Below are positions 60,320-64,000 of a stretch of 64,000 nucleotides of DNA, piece after piece. The DNA lies in NCBI GenBank assembly GCA_016191785.1, contig JACPVJ010000114.1, positions 1-64,000 of the forward strand, read 5' to 3'. Below the pieces are notes generated by a model that worked only from the letters and a program-made list of their open reading frames with translations, ran no database searches and had not been told where the DNA came from. Source of the stretch: Myxococcales bacterium. GTDB lineage: Bacteria; Myxococcota_A; Polyangia; Polyangiales; Polyangiaceae. The position numbers and the translations under genes were made by a program. Position 1 is the first letter of the stretch, and every line of letters starts with the position of its first letter.

Positions 60320-60341
60320 CGGCGCGGCGTATACTCGCCGG

Positions 60342-60785
60342 ATGGTGTCGCCGGCGATGTCCGCTCTCGAGTCCGACGCGGCGGTTCTGCGGGACGACGT
60401 CGCGGCTCGGCTCCGGGAGTTCTTCACTTCGAACGGGCGCGACCTCGCGGCCGTCTATCTGTTCGGAAGCGTGGCGCGCGCTGCCGCTCGGGAGAGCAGC
60501 GACGTCGACGTGGCCGTGATTCGCGGCCTGCCTCCTCGAAGCCCGCTCGGTCGGCTGGACGCCGAGCTTGCAGGTTGTCTCGAGCGCCTGCTGGAGCGCC
60601 CCGTCGAGATCGTGGACCTCGAGCACTGTCCGGTCGACCTCGCCCACCGCATCTTGACGGACGGGATCTTGGTTCATGAAGGCGATCGGTCGAAACGCAT
60701 CGCCGTGGAGACCCGCCAGCGAGCCCAGTACTTCGACCTCCAGCCCGCTCTCCGCGAGTACCGCCGCGTCTCGAGGAAACCGTGA
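60342..60785 (+). CDS. mntA: MNT-domain nucleotidyltransferase (MntA-like antitoxin)
   Basis: Predicted 147-residue minimal nucleotidyltransferase. The motif FGSVARAAARESSDVDVAV gives GSx10DxD, the type VII antitoxin signature; the last acidic residue lies further in (EIVDLE). MntA proteins add AMP to a tyrosine of the HEPN toxin HepT and so neutralise it. ATG 60342 or 60357 are possible starts. The stop overlaps the GTG of the HEPN gene, in the normal antitoxin-toxin order. Confidence 0.85.
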   Translation: MVSPAMSALESDAAVLRDDVAARLREFFTSNGRDLAAVYLFGSVARAAARESSDVDVAVIRGLPPRSPLGRLDAELAGCLERLLERPVEIVDLEHCPVDLAHRILTDGILVHEGDRSKRIAVETRQRAQYFDLQPALREYRRVSRKP

Positions 60786-61198
60786 CCGACGCCGAGCTGG
60801 TGGCGATGAAGCTCGCGCAGGTCGAGACCTACGTCGCCGAGCTGAGGCGTCTGGCTCGTCCGGAATTGATGGCGTCGGACCTGCGCGAACGACGCTTCAT
60901 CGAGCACACGTTACAGATCGCGATTCAGGCAGCTCTCGACGTTGCCTCGCACATCGTGTCGGACGAACGACTCGGCGAGCCGCGGACCAACCAAGCCTTG
61001 TTCGATCTGCTGGCAGCGGGCGGCTGGGTGACGGAAGAAACCGCGCTCGCCATGCGCCGAGCGGTCGGATTTCGAAATGTGGTCGTGCAGGGCTATGCCT
61101 CGGTGGACGTCGAAGTGGTTCGCGACGTCGTCGAGCATCATTTGGGGGACTTGCTGGTCTTCGCCAAGGCGATTCGCTCCCGGCTCCCGCCGACCTAG
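60782..61198 (+). CDS. hepT: HEPN-domain protein (HepT-like toxin), motif histidine replaced
   Basis: Predicted 138-residue all-helical HEPN protein paired with MntA. The active-site region reads FRNVVVQGYASVD: the usual RX4HXY of HepT RNases is RX4QXY here (CAG for CAC). The arginine and the tyrosine that MntA modifies are kept, but the catalytic histidine is missing, so the toxin may be inactive or altered. GTG 60782 overlaps the mntA stop. Family length is normal. The pair is likely a diverged type VII toxin-antitoxin unit. Confidence 0.82.
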   Translation: MTDAELVAMKLAQVETYVAELRRLARPELMASDLRERRFIEHTLQIAIQAALDVASHIVSDERLGEPRTNQALFDLLAAGGWVTEETALAMRRAVGFRNVVVQGYASVDVEVVRDVVEHHLGDLLVFAKAIRSRLPPT

Positions 61199-61230
61199 CG
61201 CCCCGACCGGCTCCGGGTGACACTCGGCGC

Positions 61231-62502
61231 ATGGTCGTGGCCGAGCTGGCGGACGTCGGGCTGTTCGGGTCCATGGATCGCTACGGGGATCTGGGCATCC
61301 ACGCCGTCATCGACCTGAATCGTCGCTTCTCGCGGGCGGAGCTGGAGGGCGCGCTCGACGAAGCGATCCGTGCGTTCCCGGTGCTGGGGCGCCGGTACGT
61401 TCCCGGTTTCTGGCGCGACCGTTGGAAGGCGGTCGCGGGTCCGGTCGGCGACGCGGTTCACGTGCAGGGCGAGCCGAACGACCTCGAGGCCGAGACTGAC
61501 GCATGGGCGCGCCGCCCGATCGACTCGGCTCGCGAGCGGCCGCTGCGCCTGGTGAGCTTCGGGCGTGGCCGAGGCTCACGGCTGATCCTCAGTATCACTC
61601 ACCTGGCGGTGGACGGCGGCGGGGTCGCGGCGGTCGGGCACGTGATCGGCTCACGGCTCTACGGGCAATCGCCCAGCGCACCCGTCGACCCGCGGCGCAG
61701 CGTGGCCAGCGTGCTCGAAGGGCTGCGTTGGTACCACCTGCCGGTGTTGGCGCGCGACGTGGCTGCGACGCTGGCGCTTCCCCTCAAGACCTGGACCGCT
61801 GCCAAGCGCGAGCGCCACTTTCCCACCAATGGCTCGCAGCAGGCCATCTGGCGACACCTCACCATCGCCAAGGACGACCTCGAGCGCATCAAGGCGCGCT
61901 GTCGCCCGGCTGGCGCCAGCGTCAACGACGCGTTGATCGCCGCGCTGGCGCGGGTGGCAGCGGGCCGGTCGCGCCACGGCCCGCTGGCGGTGATGTACAC
62001 CATGGATCTTCGTCGCTACGCCGGCGAGCCGCGGCTCACGGCGGCGAACACCTCCAGCATCCTCTCGGTGATCGTGCCGCGCGAGGCGGTCTCGAGCCTC
62101 GAGTCCGCGGCCCGCGCCGTGGCCAAGATCACCCGGCGGCAGCACGGTGGGCTCGCGGGGCCCGCCTTCATCTTGACGCCGCTGGCGCTCGCCTTCGGCA
62201 CGCCGCACGCCTGGGCGAGGCAGCTGACCCGCCTTTTGCACCCCGTCTTGATCGACCTGCCACTCAGTCGTGGCCTGGTCTTCACCAACGTCGGCCGCAT
62301 CGATCATGGGCTGTCGGCCTTCGGCGAAGACATCGAGCGACTGCGCATCATCGGGCCCAACATGCACGGCGTGGCCGTGCCTGCCGTGGTGGCCTTCGGC
62401 TATCGCGGCGAGCTCCACCTCGAGCTGTTCGGTGCGCCGGGCCTGGCGCCCGAGGCGCTCGAAGAGCTCGAGCGCGAGCTGCGCGAGGCGCTGGAGCTGT
62501 GA
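61231..62502 (+). CDS. Condensation-domain / acyltransferase-like protein
   Basis: Predicted 423-residue protein of the CoA-dependent acyltransferase (condensation/WES-DGAT-like) superfamily. The histidine motif reads ITHLAVDGGG near 125-134 (HxxxDG type), with the matching solvent-channel segment near FTNVGRIDHG and ASVNDALIAALARVA. It lacks an NRPS context, so it may acylate a free acceptor, such as a polyketide or lipid. ATG 61231 is used, 32 bp after hepT. Substrates unknown. Confidence 0.78.
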   Translation: MVVAELADVGLFGSMDRYGDLGIHAVIDLNRRFSRAELEGALDEAIRAFPVLGRRYVPGFWRDRWKAVAGPVGDAVHVQGEPNDLEAETDAWARRPIDSARERPLRLVSFGRGRGSRLILSITHLAVDGGGVAAVGHVIGSRLYGQSPSAPVDPRRSVASVLEGLRWYHLPVLARDVAATLALPLKTWTAAKRERHFPTNGSQQAIWRHLTIAKDDLERIKARCRPAGASVNDALIAALARVAAGRSRHGPLAVMYTMDLRRYAGEPRLTAANTSSILSVIVPREAVSSLESAARAVAKITRRQHGGLAGPAFILTPLALAFGTPHAWARQLTRLLHPVLIDLPLSRGLVFTNVGRIDHGLSAFGEDIERLRIIGPNMHGVAVPAVVAFGYRGELHLELFGAPGLAPEALEELERELREALEL

Positions 62503-62519
62503 GGGCGCGCACCGGATAG

Positions 62520-63287
62520 TCAGTACACCACGCCCGAGAGCGGACACTTCTTCTTCAAAGCGTCGCAGTTCGGGGCGGGCGGCATGCAGTCGATGGTCTT
62601 CGGGCAGCTCGCGTCCTGCTCGCACCCACAGCCGCAGGCGTTGCTGAAGGCCGTGGTGTTCGCGGTGCAGGCATACTTGATGGCCATGCAGTCCTGCGGG
62701 CTCTTCCCGATGTAGCTCCGCCACCACTCGTTCGTGGGGTTGCACGGGCAGGCCATCTCGGTGCAGCTCACGCCCTGAAGCGTGCAGGTGCACTTGTTGC
62801 AGCCGTCCAGCGAGGGGAAGGTCTCACCCTGCTGGTATTCTTCCCCCGCGTACACGCACGCCGCCGCGCAGTACCCCGAAGTGCACGCCACCTGGCCGCT
62901 GTCTTGGCACATGCACTGGTTGCAGCCGTCACCCGCGGGGAACGACGCGCCGGGCTGGTAGGTCTGGCCGTTCCAATCGCAGCCCGTGGTGCAAGCCATC
63001 AGGGTGCACTGGACCTGGCCGTTCTGGCACGAGCACTGGTTGCAGCCGTCGCTGGCAGGGAACGTGGCGCCGGGCGGGTAGATCTGGCCGTCGTACCAGC
63101 ACGAGCCGCAGGCGGCGGTGCCGTTTCCACCGCAGCCCGCGGTGCCGCCGTCGCTGATGCCGCCCCCGGTGCCACCTGCGCCGCCCGCGCCACCCGTCTC
63201 CCTTCCGTCGCTCTTCACGGAGCCACCGCAAGCGACGGCGAGCGCAGCGGACACGAAGACCGCGGACCATGATCGGACTGTCGGCAT
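62520..63287 (-). CDS. Lipoprotein with three VWC/pacifastin-like Cys-rich repeats
   Basis: Predicted 255-residue lipoprotein (lipobox AVAC, near Cys 20), short Gly-rich linker, then three repeats of about 36 residues (C..G..Y.PG..FP..DGCN.C.C..G.V.C....C), each with six cysteines, at about 58-170, and a C-terminal Cys-rich segment with CGCGC. Such von Willebrand C/pacifastin-like modules bind or inhibit proteins in animals; in myxobacteria their role is unknown. ATG 63287 follows GAGGTGAGCC. Last gene of a minus-strand group at the window edge. Confidence 0.78.
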   Translation of the reverse strand: MPTVRSWSAVFVSAALAVACGGSVKSDGRETGGAGGAGGTGGGISDGGTAGCGGNGTAACGSCWYDGQIYPPGATFPASDGCNQCSCQNGQVQCTLMACTTGCDWNGQTYQPGASFPAGDGCNQCMCQDSGQVACTSGYCAAACVYAGEEYQQGETFPSLDGCNKCTCTLQGVSCTEMACPCNPTNEWWRSYIGKSPQDCMAIKYACTANTTAFSNACGCGCEQDASCPKTIDCMPPAPNCDALKKKCPLSGVVY

Positions 63288-63360
63288 TGGCTCACCTCTG
63301 TGCCAGCCCGGGGCTGGTTTCACGACTCTGCCGCGTGTGAATGAAAGATCCGTGCCGCGG

Positions 63361-63786
63361 TCACAGCTCGGGGAGCCACTCTGCAGCTGCCGTCGGCTCG
63401 ACACGATCGCGCGTCGCGACAGGCATGCCCCAGGCGCGACCCGCCTGGAACGCGCGCTCGATGAACGGCGCCACCAGCTCGGGCAGCGGAGCGGGCACGT
63501 GGAGCTCCGGAGCCGCGGGGGCGAAGCCCACGGCGCGGGCGCCCAGCGTGTGCGCCACTCGGACCATTTCGGACGCGTGTCGGTAGTTCGAGCGAGTCAG
63601 GCGGTAGACCACCGAGAACGGGACGCGCTCGGCCCGAGCGCGCCGCAGGCTCAGCACCAGCTGGCGAAAGCCCGGTGCGTGGTGGTCGTGCATCGGCTCG
63701 CTCACGCCGAACAGCTCGACCCAGAAGCCGCCGCTGGGCCACGCGTCCCGGCGCGCCAACTGCTCGACGCCCAGCTGCACGATCAC
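63361..63786 (-). CDS. Half radical SAM barrel without the iron-sulfur motif
   Basis: Predicted 141-residue protein. GFWVELFGVSEPMHDHHAPG, VVYRLTRSNYRHASEMVRVAHTLGARAVGFAP are the second half of a radical SAM TIM barrel (strands 4-6, with the EMHDxxxPG loop), but the CX3CX2C cluster motif and the SAM glycine motif are absent. GTG 63786 overlaps the stop of an upstream 61-residue gene (GTGA). Either a degraded radical SAM gene or a companion protein of a system that continues outside the window. Confidence 0.6.
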   Translation of the reverse strand: MIVQLGVEQLARRDAWPSGGFWVELFGVSEPMHDHHAPGFRQLVLSLRRARAERVPFSVVYRLTRSNYRHASEMVRVAHTLGARAVGFAPAAPELHVPAPLPELVAPFIERAFQAGRAWGMPVATRDRVEPTAAAEWLPEL

Positions 63787-63968
63787 GCGCGCACGTGACG
63801 TCGGGGTGCCTCGCGCTCAGCGAGCGTGACGAAGGCGCTGCGGTCGGCGCGGGCCTCGTTGCCGCGGATGACCTCGCTCAGCGCCATCGCGCACAGTCCG
63901 TGATCTTCTCGAGTGCCGGTCGCGCCGTCCCCCTGGTTCGCCACGAAGATCTCGAAGTGCTCGCTCAC
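63783..63968 (-). CDS. 61-residue protein upstream of the half radical SAM gene
   Basis: Predicted 61-residue soluble protein, start GTG 63968, with a central Gly/Thr/Asp-rich stretch (NQGDGATGTREDHG) and a charged C-terminus. It shows no signal peptide and no helix for membranes. Stop overlaps the next start (GTGA), and its own start overlaps a possible upstream stop. It may be a precursor peptide or a helper of the radical SAM-like system, or the front end of a frameshifted gene. Confidence 0.5.
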   Translation of the reverse strand: MSEHFEIFVANQGDGATGTREDHGLCAMALSEVIRGNEARADRSAFVTLAEREAPRRHVRA

Positions 63969-64000
63969 GGCCGGGCCGCGGCTCGCGAGGGGCGACGCAT
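63965..64000 (-). CDS. Possible 3' end of a gene continuing beyond the window
   Basis: Twelve in-frame codons run from the window edge to a TGA at 63965-63967 that overlaps the GTG start of the next gene (GTGA), the same overlap style as nearby real genes. It is too short to assign a function, and the frame could be chance. Confidence 0.25.
   Translation of the reverse strand: MRRPSRAAARP

Overview
The window looks like chromosomal DNA of a high-GC delta-proteobacterial predator, most likely a myxobacterium of the Polyangiales/Sorangiineae type. The grounds are: very high GC with strong third-position bias; at least eleven predicted lipoproteins with long Gly/Ser/Thr-rich linkers after the lipobox; an FHA-less Ser/Thr protein kinase; a B12-type MerR photoregulator beside carotenoid genes; and many 4-bp GTGA/ATGA gene overlaps. 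No rRNA, tRNA, CRISPR array, insertion sequence, phage or plasmid gene was seen. The lineage is an inference from these features.

Layout. 0.2-3.1 kb: a CPBP protease, a TerC-family membrane protein and a divergent NhaR-type LysR regulator. 3.2-9.3 kb: a compact carotenoid operon crtY-crtE-crtI-crtB, an unknown membrane protein, and a CarA/CarH-like B12-binding MerR regulator, driven by a near-consensus promoter flanked by two paired 11-bp-spaced repeats that look like the regulator's operators. 9.3-28.6 kb: surface lipoproteins mixed with housekeeping genes (HupE-like protein, esterases, acyl-CoA synthetase, leucine-dehydrogenase-like enzyme, TatA plus an ABC exporter, PilZ protein, hybrid histidine kinase with a STAS-like partner). 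28.6-31.3 kb: a two-heme, cytochrome-cd1-like lipoprotein gene with two strong inverted repeats at its 5' end, then the only large gene-poor stretch, which holds a 51-bp direct repeat.

31.3-48.7 kb: cell-wall enzymes (3D-domain protein, M15 peptidase), DUF808 and DedA membrane proteins, a 969-residue signalling/TPR protein, an inositol monophosphatase-like enzyme coupled to a ychJ-like gene that is interrupted by an in-frame TAG, preT-preA (dihydropyrimidine dehydrogenase), a YbgC-like thioesterase, a Ser/Thr kinase, and a long Sel1-repeat lipoprotein. 48.7-58 kb: a radical SAM protein with two extra cysteine clusters, divergent from a diiron/MBL-fold protein; a POT-like transporter; a PAP2 phosphatase; a diacylglycerol-kinase-like protein; and a four-gene coupled unit of two HxsD-like proteins, a methyltransferase whose N-terminus resembles a radical SAM C-terminal/SPASM region, and a YihY protein. 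58-64 kb: lipoproteins, an MNT/HEPN (MntA-HepT) pair whose toxin lacks the motif histidine, a condensation-type acyltransferase, a lipoprotein with three VWC-like repeats, and at the edge a half radical SAM barrel coupled to a 61-residue protein.

The best candidates for undescribed biology are the HxsD-like/SPASM-methyltransferase unit with the two other radical SAM-related loci within 16 kb, the inverted repeats over the cd1-like gene start, the split ychJ and the HepT variant. All functions are from reading motifs by eye; no database search was possible.
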